DNA of 64,000 bases from Neobacillus sp. CF12 (GCF_030348765.1 NZ_JAUCEU010000007.1:4027501-4091500), one strand, 5' to 3'; counted from the stretch's first letter, positions 8,564-17,205 are shown. Translations and numbers: made by a program. Notes: generated from the sequence alone by a model not told the origin.

Positions 8564-10081
8564 ATGAGTCTTGAAGAATTAACATCATTTAATTGGAGCA
8601 TCATGACACCAGAGTTCATCATCGTTGGTGTAGCAGCGCTTATCACAGTAATAGATTTATTTATGCCGAAAAAACAAGATCGCCGAATCCTCGGATGGAT
8701 CGGAATTGCAGCGATTTTCGCCGCGATGGTTTCCCTAGTGGGACTACTGGGTGCAGCGCCTGATTCCATTTTAGAGGATACCTTCCGTCTTGATTCTTTT
8801 GGAAAAGCATTCAAACTCCTTCTGCTTGCAGGTGCAGCGCTAGTCCTATTTTTAGCTGTCTCCTATAAGGCTGACGAGGGAATGGAAGAATACCGCGGTG
8901 AATTTTATTATTTATTCCTAACCGGTTTACTCGGCGGAATGATTATGACTTCGAGCGGTGACTTAATCACATTATTTATCGGTCTAGAGTTGTTATCGAT
9001 TTCTTCTTATATTTTAGCGGGTATTCGCAAAACCAACTTGCAGTCAAATGAATCTGCGATGAAATATGTCATCAACGGTTCGATTGCCACTGCGATTACA
9101 TTGTTCGGTATGAGCTATGTGTACGGCTTAACGGGGTCAACGAACCTGATAGCGATCGCGCGTACGCTGCAAGCCTTAGCTGATGCACAGCATGCTTATT
9201 TGCTCGGGCTGGCATTCATCATGATTTTTGTAGGATTGGGCTTCAAATTGGCGGCTGCTCCGTTCCATATGTGGGCACCAGACGTTTATCAAGGAGCACC
9301 AACACCGGTTACGGCTTTCTTGAGTGTAGTATCGAAAACAGCCGGCTTTGTGATTGTTGCCCGAATTATGATTTCAATCTTTGGTGTGGCGGCTTCAGAA
9401 GGTCCAGGTTCGCTTCCAATCTTGTATAAAATGCAAGATTACATCGCTGTTATTGCCGCAGCTACGATGATTGTCGGAAACGTTGTAGCATTGAGACAAA
9501 GCAATATTAAGAGGATGTTTGCATACTCCAGTATCGCACACGCCGGTTACATCCTGGTGGCGTTCACATCACTGAGTTCAAACTTCTTCTATACAGTTTG
9601 GTTTTATTTATTAGCATACTTGTTCATGAACCTTGGAGCGTTTGCAATTATTCAATTGGTGGAGGCAAAAACAGGTTCAACGAAGATTGCTGATTTTGCA
9701 GGCTTGTATCGCCGTTCACCTTTGTTAGCCGTCGCGATGGGAATCTTGTTAGTCGCATTAGCCGGCTTCCCAGGAACAGCAGGCTTCATCGGGAAGTTGA
9801 ACATCTTTATCGGTGCCTTCATGGTACAGGAACCGCATTATGTACTGGCTTCCGTCATGATCGCGACAACAGTGGTATCGTATTTCTACTACTTCGGAAT
9901 CATGACACAAATGTTCTTCCGCCCAGCAGCGGACGACAGCAAGTTTTCAAAAATTCCAGTCGGAATCGTGGTTGTTCTAATCGTCACTGTCGCAGCGTCC
10001 GTACTGTTTGGAGTATTCCCAGACATCGCCATCGACTTCGTAAACGAAAACTTCAACCACTTCTCAGACTTCTTACAATAG
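8564..10081 (+). CDS. nuoN: NADH-quinone oxidoreductase subunit N
   Basis: Third antiporter-like subunit (505 aa). Typical blocks are LFIGLELLSISSYILAGI, FKLAAAPFHMWAPDVYQGAPTP and MFAYSSIAHAGYILVAF. The ATG is preceded by GGAGGGTGATGA and lies 6 nt after nuoM. It is the last gene of the operon: an inverted repeat with T-rich arm follows about 80 nt downstream, and the next gene is on the other strand. In B. cereus-type genomes the nuo operon lies next to the ywzB-murA block; here about 18 kb of stress genes lie between. Confidence 0.96.
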   Translation: MSLEELTSFNWSIMTPEFIIVGVAALITVIDLFMPKKQDRRILGWIGIAAIFAAMVSLVGLLGAAPDSILEDTFRLDSFGKAFKLLLLAGAALVLFLAVSYKADEGMEEYRGEFYYLFLTGLLGGMIMTSSGDLITLFIGLELLSISSYILAGIRKTNLQSNESAMKYVINGSIATAITLFGMSYVYGLTGSTNLIAIARTLQALADAQHAYLLGLAFIMIFVGLGFKLAAAPFHMWAPDVYQGAPTPVTAFLSVVSKTAGFVIVARIMISIFGVAASEGPGSLPILYKMQDYIAVIAAATMIVGNVVALRQSNIKRMFAYSSIAHAGYILVAFTSLSSNFFYTVWFYLLAYLFMNLGAFAIIQLVEAKTGSTKIADFAGLYRRSPLLAVAMGILLVALAGFPGTAGFIGKLNIFIGAFMVQEPHYVLASVMIATTVVSYFYYFGIMTQMFFRPAADDSKFSKIPVGIVVVLIVTVAASVLFGVFPDIAIDFVNENFNHFSDFLQ

Positions 10082-10157
10082 ACCGGCAACTTTGGGGGAA
10101 GAACCCGGTCTAGGTCGAATAAAAGGGGTAACATATATATACACGTAACATATATAC

Positions 10158-10198
10158 ACACAAAAAGAAGAGGCATAGGGGGCCTCTTCTTTTTGTGT
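10158..10198 (+). terminator. Terminator of the nuo operon
   Basis: Perfect 17-bp inverted repeat ACACAAAAAGAAGAGGC / GCCTCTTCTTTTTGTGT with a 7-nt loop. The T-tract forms part of the descending arm, and the repeat could act in both directions. Confidence 0.7.
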
Positions 10199-10221
10199 AT
10201 ACAGTTAATTTATGCAGTTAT

Positions 10222-10265
10222 TTTATGCATAAAATTAGTTTTTTGCATAAATGGTGACAGGCACC
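10222..10265 (+). repeat. 44-bp dispersed repeat, copy 1 (GGTGACAGGCACC with ATGCATAA leader)
   Basis: TTTATGCATAAAA, three variable bases, GTTTTTTGCATAAAT, then GGTGACAGGCACC. The same 44 bp recurs at 28520-28563 with four mismatches. Extra TTATGCA words stand just upstream in both copies. Confidence 0.8.
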
Positions 10266-10275
10266 ATCACCAACG

Positions 10276-10875
10276 TTATTGGATGGGATCAGGGATTTGT
10301 CTTTTTTCCTGCAGTTCTTCCTTCGAATCACTATTCTTCATTTCGCTGCCAAGCTTCTTCACTTCGTCCCAATCCTGGGCCATTGAGCTGTTGTTGGCTT
10401 CTGCTAATGTTTTGCTGTCTTCTAGGGGATTTGTTGTATCATTCTTGGTTAGCACTAATATTTTTCCTTCTTTAACGGAATTCCCGTAGTATTCAGCTTG
10501 ATCGTCTGGAATACCTATTGCAATGAGTGCGCCTGTTAATCCACCTAAACCTGCACCCGCTACCGCTCCAATTAAACTTGAAGCAATCGGACCTGCGGCG
10601 ATGATTGGGCCAACTCCAGGGATTGCCAAAGCACCTACTCCTACGAGTAAACCAGTTAAGCCTCCGAGTGTTCCGCCTGCTAATGCTCCTGTAGCAGCTG
10701 TTTCTTCAGCCACTGTACCTGTTTCATCCGCAATATGATTCACGTTTTTGAGATCCTGACCAATGACACAGATATCTTGTTTGTTGTATCCCTGTTTGAC
10801 AAGGTCCTCAATCGCGATTATCGCTTCCTGTTCTGTTTCATAAACACCTACAACATTTTTTTCACGCTTGTCCAT
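10276..10875 (-). CDS. YflT-type general stress protein with glycine-zipper segment
   Basis: 199-aa protein. The N-terminal ~65 residues (VVGVYETEQEAIIAIEDLV, then GYNKQDICVIGQD) match the YflT / general stress protein 17M domain. A glycine/alanine-rich hydrophobic stretch (about residues 75-130, GGTLGGLTGLLVGVGALAI and similar) resembles glycine-zipper membrane segments, and the Asp/Ser/Lys-rich tail is hydrophilic. The frame is open 19 codons further upstream, but GAGGAGG stands 7 nt before ATG 10875. It lies 60 nt downstream of csbD on the same strand and is probably cotranscribed with it from the sigma-B-like promoter at 11437-11461. The exact biochemical role of this family is unknown. 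Confidence 0.8.
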   Translation of the reverse strand: MDKREKNVVGVYETEQEAIIAIEDLVKQGYNKQDICVIGQDLKNVNHIADETGTVAEETAATGALAGGTLGGLTGLLVGVGALAIPGVGPIIAAGPIASSLIGAVAGAGLGGLTGALIAIGIPDDQAEYYGNSVKEGKILVLTKNDTTNPLEDSKTLAEANNSSMAQDWDEVKKLGSEMKNSDSKEELQEKRQIPDPIQ

Positions 10876-10936
10876 ATTCAATTCCTCCTCTATACTCTTT
10901 TCGAAAGCTTCAAAGTTTAATAGTTTTACCAAATGG

Positions 10937-11107
10937 CTATCTTGATAATCTATCCTTTACTTTCCCAACTTCTTCTTGTAATTTCCCTTTCGTTTGATCG
11001 ACTTTCCCTTCTGTTTCCGTTGACCGATCATCCGTCAACTTACCCCAATGCTCTTTTGCCTTCCCTTTCACTGTATCGACATACCCATTTATTTTATCTT
11101 TGTTCAT
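10937..11107 (-). CDS. csbD: CsbD-family stress protein
   Basis: 56-aa hydrophilic, Lys/Glu-rich protein beginning MNKDKINGYVDTVKGKAKEH, with WGKLTDDRSTETEGKVDQTK in the middle; this is the standard CsbD-like pattern of repeated GKxxxxxGKL segments. CsbD of B. subtilis is a sigma-B-controlled general stress protein of unknown mechanism. AAGGAGG stands 8 nt before the ATG. It lies between a lipoprotein gene and a YflT-like gene on the same strand, all downstream of a sigma-B-like promoter. Confidence 0.85.
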   Translation of the reverse strand: MNKDKINGYVDTVKGKAKEHWGKLTDDRSTETEGKVDQTKGKLQEEVGKVKDRLSR

Positions 11108-11142
11108 TTTGTTTTTACCTCCTTGGATTTACTAAAAACCTA

Positions 11143-11391
11143 TTATTGGTTTACACCATCATTAACACCATTATCGTCAACTTTCTTTTCAACATCTTTT
11201 TGTGCTTGTTTTAATTCTGTTTCTACTTTATTAATGGTATCTTCGGCTTTTTGCTTTATGTTCGTGTCTACTGCATCTTTCTGTTGTCCATCACTGACTC
11301 CATTATCCTGATCGACCCCATCGCCGCAACCCGTTAATCCGGCAAAGGTAAGTGAAACTGCTAATCCGCCAACTAGTAAACTTTTCTTCAT
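11143..11391 (-). CDS. Small hydrophilic lipoprotein
   Basis: 82 aa. A signal peptide MKKSLLVGGLAVSLTFAGL is followed by the lipobox LTGC, so Cys22 should be lipidated and the mature 61 residues exposed outside the membrane. The mature part is Asp/Lys/Gln-rich and predicted helical (TINKVETELKQAQKDVEKKV). I do not recognise a family. It is the first gene after a sigma-B-like promoter (11437-11461) and heads a putative lipoprotein-csbD-yflT-like stress operon. Confidence 0.75.
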   Translation of the reverse strand: MKKSLLVGGLAVSLTFAGLTGCGDGVDQDNGVSDGQQKDAVDTNIKQKAEDTINKVETELKQAQKDVEKKVDDNGVNDGVNQ

Positions 11392-11436
11392 TGTCTATTT
11401 AGCTCCCTTCGTCGTGTTTTGTTCTGCCCTTTTTAT

Positions 11437-11461
11437 ATTCCCGTTTAAAATAATCTGAAAC
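11437..11461 (-). promoter_or_regulatory. Sigma-B-type promoter of the lipoprotein-csbD operon
   Basis: Reading the minus strand: GTTTCA, 13 nt, GGGAAT, against consensus GTTTaa-N(12-15)-GGGWAW. It is placed 46 nt upstream of the lipoprotein start. Confidence 0.65.
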
Positions 11462-11553
11462 ATTTTTTTTAGTAGAACAGTATCCAAACCATTTTCTTTC
11501 TATTTAATAGCTTTTTTAAAAATACTAACATTTTGGAAAATGATAATTTTTTA

Positions 11554-11579
11554 GTTTAGGTCACTTACTAAAAGGGTAA
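11554..11579 (+). promoter_or_regulatory. Sigma-B-type promoter of the channel-like gene
   Basis: GTTTAG, 14 nt, GGGTAA, 46 nt before the start of the following gene. It is divergent from the promoter at 11437-11461. Confidence 0.65.
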
Positions 11580-11625
11580 ATGCATACTAGGACAAAAGAA
11601 AAATGACGAAAAGGAGATTGGTAGA

Positions 11626-13131
11626 ATGAATGTAAACGAAATGATGACAGGTTGGACTTCGTACTTTTATCAGCTTCCAAATCTATTATTTGCACTTCTA
11701 ATCTTATTGGTTGGATGGCTGATTGCCAAAAGCATTGGTAAAAGTGTTGAAGCCCTTTTAAAGAGAACAAGATTTGATGATAAGTTGTTTGCAAGCGTTG
11801 GGACGAAAAAATATTCCTCTGAAATGATTATTGGAAAAATTGTTTATTATATCTTGCTGGTAGTGGTATGGATTATCTTTTTTAATATGCTTAACTTAAG
11901 TTTTATTGCGACACCGCTCGTAGAAATGCTCTCGATGATTACAGCAGCGATTCCAAACGTTTTAAAAGCAGCTCTCATTTTACTTTTTGCATGGGGTGTT
12001 GCCTCACTTCTTCGTATGCTTTTTAAAAAGGGAGCGGCTCTGATTCATTTAGAACGCCACTTAGTAAAATGGAAGATTGCGATAAGCCAAAGTGAAGCGG
12101 TAAACAGGGTTAACGGTATCGCAAAGGCACTCTTCTATTTTGTCCTTTTGCTATTCTTGCCAGGAGTATTAGGAGCTTTGCAGATTGAAGGAGTTTCAGA
12201 ACCATTTGCAGATACACTTTCAACCTTACTTGCCTTTATTCCTAAGCTATTTGCGGCAGTCTTGATTGTGTTTGTCGGCTGGCTGATCGCAAAAATAGTC
12301 CGAGATATTCTAACAAACTTTTTAAACAGTATTGGTACGGAAAAACTAGGTCAACGTTTTGGAATTATCAAAACGACGGATAGTACAAGTCTTTCTAGTA
12401 TTATTGGAAACATCGCGTTTATTTTAATCTTAATACCTACCATCATTACAGCCTTAGAAAAACTAGAATTAAAAGGCATTTCTGATCCAGCTATTGCTAT
12501 GCTCCAAGATGTCGTAGCGGTTATTCCAAACGTTGCGGTGGCTGTTATTCTGGTCTTAGTGGGAATATGGCTTGGAAAATGGGTGGAGAAAATACTTACA
12601 CAAATGCTTTGGCGTTTAAAGGTGGATAATGTCTTTACCCATATGGGTCTCGGTTCACTTAAACATGAGCAATCAAACTACACACTTTCTCAGATAATTG
12701 GAATGTTAGCAAAAATAGTTGTTATTTTATTATTTGCAGTTGAAGCCTTACAAGTTGTTCAATTGGAGTTCCTCGTGGTTCTTGGAACGGGTGTAATTTC
12801 TTATTTACCAATGTTGTTTGCCGCCCTGATTATCTTAGGGATTGGTTTATATCTTGGTAACTTAGTACAGCGCATTTTACAAAATATCCTTAAGAACAGC
12901 TATTCCGGAACTTTGGCTGCAGTTGCGAAATATGCCATTTTTACAATTACCATCTTTATGGCATTAGATCAACTGGGTGTTGCGCACTCCATCGTCAATG
13001 CTGCCTTTATCCTTCTATTAGGTGGATTAGCATTAGCCTTTGGACTTGCATTCGGCCTCGGAGGAAAAGACTTTGCTTCCAAGTATTTGCGTAAGCTAGA
13101 CCATAAAATCGATAATAAAATAATCGAATAA
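11626..13131 (+). CDS. Multi-pass membrane protein with conserved TM-helix repeats (mechanosensitive-channel-like, CmpX type)
   Basis: 501 aa with roughly ten membrane segments. One element recurs four times: a hydrophobic helix ending in VGWLIAK or a variant, followed by an amphipathic helix (near residues 23, 208, 308 and 390: LLVGWLIAKSIGKSVEALL, FVGWLIAKIVRDIL, LVGIWLGKWVEKIL, ILGIGLYLGNLVQRIL). This is the repeat of the 'conserved TM helix' family distantly related to MscS; Pseudomonas CmpX is an example. The last copy is followed by a Gly-rich stretch like an MscS pore helix (GLAFGLGGKDFASKYL). A sigma-B-like promoter upstream and a strong terminator downstream make it monocistronic. 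A role in envelope or osmotic stress is inferred. Confidence 0.75.
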   Translation: MNVNEMMTGWTSYFYQLPNLLFALLILLVGWLIAKSIGKSVEALLKRTRFDDKLFASVGTKKYSSEMIIGKIVYYILLVVVWIIFFNMLNLSFIATPLVEMLSMITAAIPNVLKAALILLFAWGVASLLRMLFKKGAALIHLERHLVKWKIAISQSEAVNRVNGIAKALFYFVLLLFLPGVLGALQIEGVSEPFADTLSTLLAFIPKLFAAVLIVFVGWLIAKIVRDILTNFLNSIGTEKLGQRFGIIKTTDSTSLSSIIGNIAFILILIPTIITALEKLELKGISDPAIAMLQDVVAVIPNVAVAVILVLVGIWLGKWVEKILTQMLWRLKVDNVFTHMGLGSLKHEQSNYTLSQIIGMLAKIVVILLFAVEALQVVQLEFLVVLGTGVISYLPMLFAALIILGIGLYLGNLVQRILQNILKNSYSGTLAAVAKYAIFTITIFMALDQLGVAHSIVNAAFILLLGGLALAFGLAFGLGGKDFASKYLRKLDHKIDNKIIE

Positions 13132-13141
13132 GTCTAAACAA

Positions 13142-13185
13142 AAAAATAACAATCCGAATCTACGTGATTTCGGGTTGTTATTTTT
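13142..13185 (+). terminator. Terminator after the channel-like gene
   Basis: AAAAATAACAATCCGAA pairs with TTCGGGTTGTTATTTTT (one G-T pair), with a loop of about 10 nt and a T-run at the end. Confidence 0.85.
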
Positions 13186-13209
13186 ATAAGAAGGGAGGAA
13201 GAATGCTCA

Positions 13210-14514
13210 ATGACCATTGTAAATCTACTACTGATTGCCCTATTAATCGCACTTACTGGTTTTTTTGTAGCGATAGAATTTGCGATTGTAAAAGTACGTC
13301 CATCTAGAATCGATCAATTGATTGCGGAGGGGAGAAAGGGTGCGGTTTCTGCTAAAAGGGTGGTAAACCACTTAGATGAATACCTATCAGCCTGTCAACT
13401 GGGGATTACGGTTACGGCACTCGGACTCGGCTGGTTGGGAGAACCGACTGTGGAAAAATTAATCCATCCCTTGTTATCAGCATTAAATATCAATGAATAC
13501 ATCGCTCATCTTCTATCATTTATCATTGCCTTTGCCTCAGTTACGTTTCTGCATGTCGTAGTGGGGGAGTTAGCCCCGAAAACCGTTGCTATTCATAAAG
13601 CTGAGGAGGTGGCCCTTCTGCTCGCTGCTCCGATAATTGGTTTTACCAAAGTGATGCGTCCATTTATTTGGGCACTAAACGGTTCTGCGCGGCTGTTGGT
13701 CGGAATTTTTGGCTTAAAGCCTGAATCAGAAAAAGAATTAGCGCACTCCGAAGAAGAGCTTCGTTTGCTTTTGTCGGAAAGCTATAAGAGGGGTGAAATC
13801 AATCAAAATGAACTAACCTATGTAAACAATATTTTTGAATTTGATGAGAGGGTCGCAAAAGAAATAATGGTACCACGGACGGAGATGAGCACGCTATCGA
13901 TTAACGACAGTATTGATGAGGTGATGAAAAGAGTAAGGATGGAGAATTATTCACGTTATCCGATTATTGACGGTGATAAAGACAACATCATTGGCCTCCT
14001 AAACGTTAAAGTGTTCCTAACTTCAAACGTAATCGATAGAAATGATCATGAAGAAGGAAGTCTAAGATCGTTGATGAAACCTGTGATGAAAGTAATCGAA
14101 ACCATACCCATTCATGATTTATTGGTGAGAATGCAAAAGGGGCGCAGTCAAATGGCCATCCTTGTCGATGAATATGGCGGTACATCAGGATTAGTGACCG
14201 TTGAAGATATCATTGAGGAAATTGTTGGGGAAGTAAGAGATGAATTCGATGCTGATGAAGTCGCAAAGATTCAAAAGGTAAAGGAAAACCATTATTTGTT
14301 GGATGGTAAAGTATTGATTGAGGATGTGAATACGTTACTCCGTACCAACATATCCGATGAAAGAATGGATACGATCGGCGGATGGTTTCTTACCAAAATA
14401 GCGGAAACTGAAGTGTCGGCGGGTGAAGAAGTGGAAGAAGATGGCTGTCTGTTCAAGGTCCATGCAGCTGATGGGTATCATATTAAATATTTAGAAGTTA
14501 AAAAGATTAGTTGA
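13210..14514 (+). CDS. CNNM/CorC-type membrane protein (DUF21-CBS-CorC_HlyC)
   Basis: 434 aa with the classic hemolysin C / CNNM order. A DUF21 membrane domain with three to four helices covers residues 1-190 (SACQLGITVTALGLGWLGEP, then VVVGELAPKTVAIHKAE). A CBS pair covers about 215-335 (IMVPRTEMSTL, then AILVDEYGGTSGLVTVEDII), and a CorC_HlyC ligand-binding domain about 350-432. Family members transport or sense Mg2+ (or Co2+, Na+). Only about 24 nt separate its ribosome binding site from the terminator before it, so I see no room for a separate promoter; some read-through from the sigma-B promoter at 11554 is likely. Confidence 0.88.
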   Translation: MTIVNLLLIALLIALTGFFVAIEFAIVKVRPSRIDQLIAEGRKGAVSAKRVVNHLDEYLSACQLGITVTALGLGWLGEPTVEKLIHPLLSALNINEYIAHLLSFIIAFASVTFLHVVVGELAPKTVAIHKAEEVALLLAAPIIGFTKVMRPFIWALNGSARLLVGIFGLKPESEKELAHSEEELRLLLSESYKRGEINQNELTYVNNIFEFDERVAKEIMVPRTEMSTLSINDSIDEVMKRVRMENYSRYPIIDGDKDNIIGLLNVKVFLTSNVIDRNDHEEGSLRSLMKPVMKVIETIPIHDLLVRMQKGRSQMAILVDEYGGTSGLVTVEDIIEEIVGEVRDEFDADEVAKIQKVKENHYLLDGKVLIEDVNTLLRTNISDERMDTIGGWFLTKIAETEVSAGEEVEEDGCLFKVHAADGYHIKYLEVKKIS

Positions 14515-14546
14515 ACAAACATGGCGCTGGTGTGTTGAGTTGATTT

Positions 14547-14885
14547 GGCAGATAAACAAAGGGAATTGGCAGGTAAGGTGGGGGTATGGGCAGGTAAGAG
14601 GATGAAATCCGCAGGTAGAGGAGACCTTTTGGCAGGTAAGAATTTTTTATACAAAAAAGGTAATTAATAATGCACTATTCAATTAAGAATCAAAGCTTAA
14701 CTCAGTGCGAAGCTTCCAAATTAAGGAAAAATAATGATTTTATCCTGGCTTTTTCAGGGACAAGTACTGGCGTGGAATTAATTAGGCAGATAAACAAAGG
14801 GTAAAGGCAGGTAAGGAGGGGGTATGGGCAGGTAAGAGGATAAAATCCGCAGGAAGAGGGGACCTTTTGGCAGGTAAGAATTTTT
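14547..14885 (+). repeat. Two ~101-bp direct repeats made of GGCAGGTAAG words
   Basis: Copies at 14547-14647 and 14785-14885 are about 90% identical. Each starts GGCAGATAAACAAAGGG, has GGCAGGTAAG three times with 20-25 nt between, and ends GGCAGGTAAGAATTTTT. This fills most of the gene-free interval 14515-14950, and I see no open frame with a ribosome binding site in it. Confidence 0.9.
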
Positions 14886-14912
14886 GTATGAAAAATGAAA
14901 TGAAAAATGCAC

Positions 14913-14939
14913 AATAGCCAGGCTTTCAGCCTGGCTATT
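14913..14939. terminator. Bidirectional hairpin between convergent genes
   Basis: Perfect 11-bp stem AATAGCCAGGC / GCCTGGCTATT with loop TTTCA, placed between the CNNM gene (plus) and the TrkA-C gene (minus). T-runs are short on both sides. Confidence 0.65.
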
Positions 14940-14950
14940 TCAATATCTAA

Positions 14951-15670
14951 TCAGATTTCTCCCGGTTGATCTTGGAGTTCTTTTTGTTTTTCTTCCATAA
15001 GGTGGATGTCGTGGCTAAATGTCTGGTGAATCACAGCTTTGCGGCCAAATAGCAGCAGGTGATCTCCTTCGTGGAGAGTGGTATCATAGATGTTTTTTCG
15101 AATCATCACATCGCCGCGCTCGATAAATAGGACAACAAATTCCAGCGAACCATGCTGCGGAAATACTTGGTTCAGGGTTGAATCGGTAAGCTGTGATTCT
15201 CCGTAAAGATGAAGGTTGACCAATGTATCTTCTTTATTTTTCAAAAATATATCTCGGATAGGCAGGTCAGCAAGTTCAACGTTATGTTTTAGTTCCTGAT
15301 TAAACAACTTAGACAGCAGCTGCTGAATGCCTTTCACCTTTAAGGTGCAATAAACAATAATGATAGCACCAGCGCCAAGTAAAATCTCGGTTAACCTGAG
15401 GCCTTTTGAAAGGAATTGGCTAATGGAAGAGATAATGACGGCAAGGGAGAAGGCACCAAATAAGATTAAAAAAGCGGCCAGTTTCCTCCGAATCGGGTGA
15501 CCGAGAATGAGTTCGGATTCTCCGGTGGTAAAGCCGGTTCCTGTCATCATCGAGATTACCTGAAACCGGGAAACTTCGACTTTCAGTCCTGTCAGGCGAA
15601 ATAAAATAACAAACGTCTCAATGACGACCAGGATGATGACGAAATAAACGAGCAAAAAAAGTAGATTCAT
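14951..15670 (-). CDS. Membrane protein with C-terminal TrkA-C (RCK_C) domain
   Basis: 239 aa. Three predicted membrane helices lie near residues 3-25, 65-85 and 95-113, followed by a soluble domain. Residues about 150-225 (LHLYGESQLTDSTLNQVF, then VVLFIERGDVMIRK and LHEGDHLLLFGRK) match the TrkA-C fold, the small ligand-binding regulatory domain of K+ transporters and other ion transporters. There is no channel or NAD-binding domain, so it is not a complete K+ channel; a regulator or small transporter role is inferred. Only 54 nt separate it from the gene upstream on the same strand, and these hold a terminator, so it may depend on read-through. Confidence 0.75.
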   Translation of the reverse strand: MNLLFLLVYFVIILVVIETFVILFRLTGLKVEVSRFQVISMMTGTGFTTGESELILGHPIRRKLAAFLILFGAFSLAVIISSISQFLSKGLRLTEILLGAGAIIIVYCTLKVKGIQQLLSKLFNQELKHNVELADLPIRDIFLKNKEDTLVNLHLYGESQLTDSTLNQVFPQHGSLEFVVLFIERGDVMIRKNIYDTTLHEGDHLLLFGRKAVIHQTFSHDIHLMEEKQKELQDQPGEI

Positions 15671-15686
15671 AGTTCACCTCTCACGT

Positions 15687-15715
15687 AAAAAAGTTGGGGC
15701 ACTGTGACCCCAACT
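15687..15715 (-). terminator. Terminator of the small membrane protein gene
   Basis: Minus strand: AGTTGGGG...CCCCAACT stem with GTCACAG-type loop, then TTTTTT. It lies between two minus-strand genes. Confidence 0.8.
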
Positions 15716-15724
15716 CCTGCTCTA

Positions 15725-15994
15725 TTATTGGATTTTCTCATTGTAAAATTGAACGGAATATTGTGCACCCTCGCTTACCATTTCGTTATCGGCAAAGTCC
15801 TTCGGGTGAGGATTGCCGCCCTTTTCAATCGGAAGTTGCTCTGACTTTGCATATACATTCGGTTTCACCTTACGTTTCAAGTCTCTTAACATGCTTTCAG
15901 CCTTAATGCGGTTCGGTTTATTTGATAGCCATACTGCAGATGCCCCAATCCCTACCGCTACCAGTGAGCTCATACTTACGACTTTATTCATCAT
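15725..15994 (-). CDS. Small single-pass membrane protein, sigma-B-type promoter
   Basis: 89 aa: MMNKVVSMSSLVAVGIGASA forms a hydrophobic N-terminal segment followed by a basic stretch (NRIKAESMLRDLKRKVK) and a soluble tail. I do not recognise the family; the layout resembles small stress proteins anchored by an N-terminal helix. The frame is open 18 codons further upstream, but AGGAGG lies 5 nt before ATG 15994 (8 nt before ATG 15991, equally possible). A near-perfect sigma-B promoter stands 35 nt upstream and a terminator follows. Confidence 0.7.
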   Translation of the reverse strand: MMNKVVSMSSLVAVGIGASAVWLSNKPNRIKAESMLRDLKRKVKPNVYAKSEQLPIEKGGNPHPKDFADNEMVSEGAQYSVQFYNEKIQ

Positions 15995-16028
15995 AAAAAC
16001 CTCCTTAAGATTTGGACTTGTTCTGTAA

Positions 16029-16054
16029 ATACCCGTTTCAATACGCAATTAAAC
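16029..16054 (-). promoter_or_regulatory. Sigma-B-type promoter (minus strand)
   Basis: GTTTAA, 14 nt, GGGTAT: exact match to both consensus boxes, 35 nt upstream of the 89-aa protein gene. Confidence 0.8.
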
Positions 16055-16064
16055 ATCTTTTTGT

Positions 16065-16089
16065 GTTTGATTTACTCTTTTTAGGGAAT
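16065..16089 (+). promoter_or_regulatory. Sigma-B-type promoter of the CorA-like gene
   Basis: GTTTGA, 13 nt, GGGAAT, 26 nt before the TTG start. It is back to back with the promoter at 16029-16054. Confidence 0.65.
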
Positions 16090-16114
16090 TCAATGGATAG
16101 GAAGGAGGGGTAGT

Positions 16115-17047
16115 TTGGAGAGAAATATCAATTTTGACAACTGGAAATGGGTTCAATTAAACAAGCACGAGCTGAATGCAGTATGGGAACAGGAGACCAT
16201 GCTATCAAGCTGGTTAATGAGTATTCGGAAAAATAATAACAATTGCGTAAAAGTTCATGGGTTGAAAGATGGGGAAAGGATTGTGAAAGGGTCTTTGATT
16301 TATAGACAAAATGTCGATGAGGAAGAAGACCATGTAATTTTTCATTTCTATCTAACTTCTACTACATTATTTACGGTTGATTTGGAATTTACTTCTTTTA
16401 AACAACTGGAACCAGAAGTGATACTGCGGCAGCTCAATAAAACAGAGAATGCCGTGGATGGGTTTTTATTTTTGCTAGGAGAACTGGTCAATGACTTGCT
16501 GGTTGAGATTGATCAGTTTGAGGAGTCACTCCATAAGTTGATATGGGGAGTGAAAAAGAGGAATGATAGGAGGACTCTGGAACATGTCTTTGCCCGACGG
16601 CATGAACTGTTGGTTTGTAAGAATCTATTGATTCCAATCCAGGAACTGAGAATGGCGATAGAGGAAAGTGATTTTCCTACAGTCAATAGCGGAGAAATTT
16701 TTACCCGGACGTGCAAACGGATTGACCGGGCAATGGTGTTGCTGAGGGAGTATGGGCAGGAGTTAGACTCGATGATTCATTTAGAAGAGGTCATCTCCTC
16801 CCATCGGGGCAATGAAATTATGAAAACCTTAACGGTTCTGACAATCATTTTTACCCCCATTATGGCTTTAGGGGCACTATGGGGAATGAATTTTAAATAT
16901 ATGCCAGAGCTCGAGTGGAGGTATGGCTACCTTGTTTCTATTGTTGTAATCATTTTGTCGACAGCCCTGCTCTATGGATACATAAAAACGAAGGGCTGGA
17001 CGGGTGACCTTTTAAAAGGGAAGAAAAAAGGATCGTTTTTTAAATAA
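16115..17047 (+). CDS. CorA-family divalent cation transporter
   Basis: 310 aa with the CorA layout: a soluble N-terminal alpha/beta domain, a long stalk helix, and two C-terminal membrane helices. The signature Gly-Met-Asn is at residues 257-259 (LWGMNFKYMPELEWRYGY), at the end of the pore helix; this motif selects hydrated Mg2+ (also Co2+/Ni2+) in the family. The start is TTG, chosen because AAGGAGGGG lies 4 nt before it. A sigma-B-like promoter stands directly upstream, so a role in ion homeostasis under stress is likely. The N-terminal 100 residues are divergent from housekeeping CorA. Confidence 0.85.
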   Translation: MERNINFDNWKWVQLNKHELNAVWEQETMLSSWLMSIRKNNNNCVKVHGLKDGERIVKGSLIYRQNVDEEEDHVIFHFYLTSTTLFTVDLEFTSFKQLEPEVILRQLNKTENAVDGFLFLLGELVNDLLVEIDQFEESLHKLIWGVKKRNDRRTLEHVFARRHELLVCKNLLIPIQELRMAIEESDFPTVNSGEIFTRTCKRIDRAMVLLREYGQELDSMIHLEEVISSHRGNEIMKTLTVLTIIFTPIMALGALWGMNFKYMPELEWRYGYLVSIVVIILSTALLYGYIKTKGWTGDLLKGKKKGSFFK

Positions 17048-17050
17048 AAG

Positions 17051-17076
17051 GTTTGAGGAAAGTCGAATGGTGGTAT
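17051..17076 (+). promoter_or_regulatory. Possible weak sigma-B-type promoter
   Basis: GTTTGA, 14 nt, TGGTAT (one mismatch in the -10 box), 130 nt upstream of the 113-aa hydrophilic protein gene. The longer distance lowers confidence. Confidence 0.35.
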
Positions 17077-17205
17077 AACACTATCAAGGTTAGAAAATAG
17101 CTAACCTAATAGAGTAGAAGGAAGGTGGTTGAAGTATGTGGTTGCATGTTCGGTAAAACCGATGGAATGAAAAACAGCAATCTGAAAAAATAAGAGGAGG
17201 AAACG

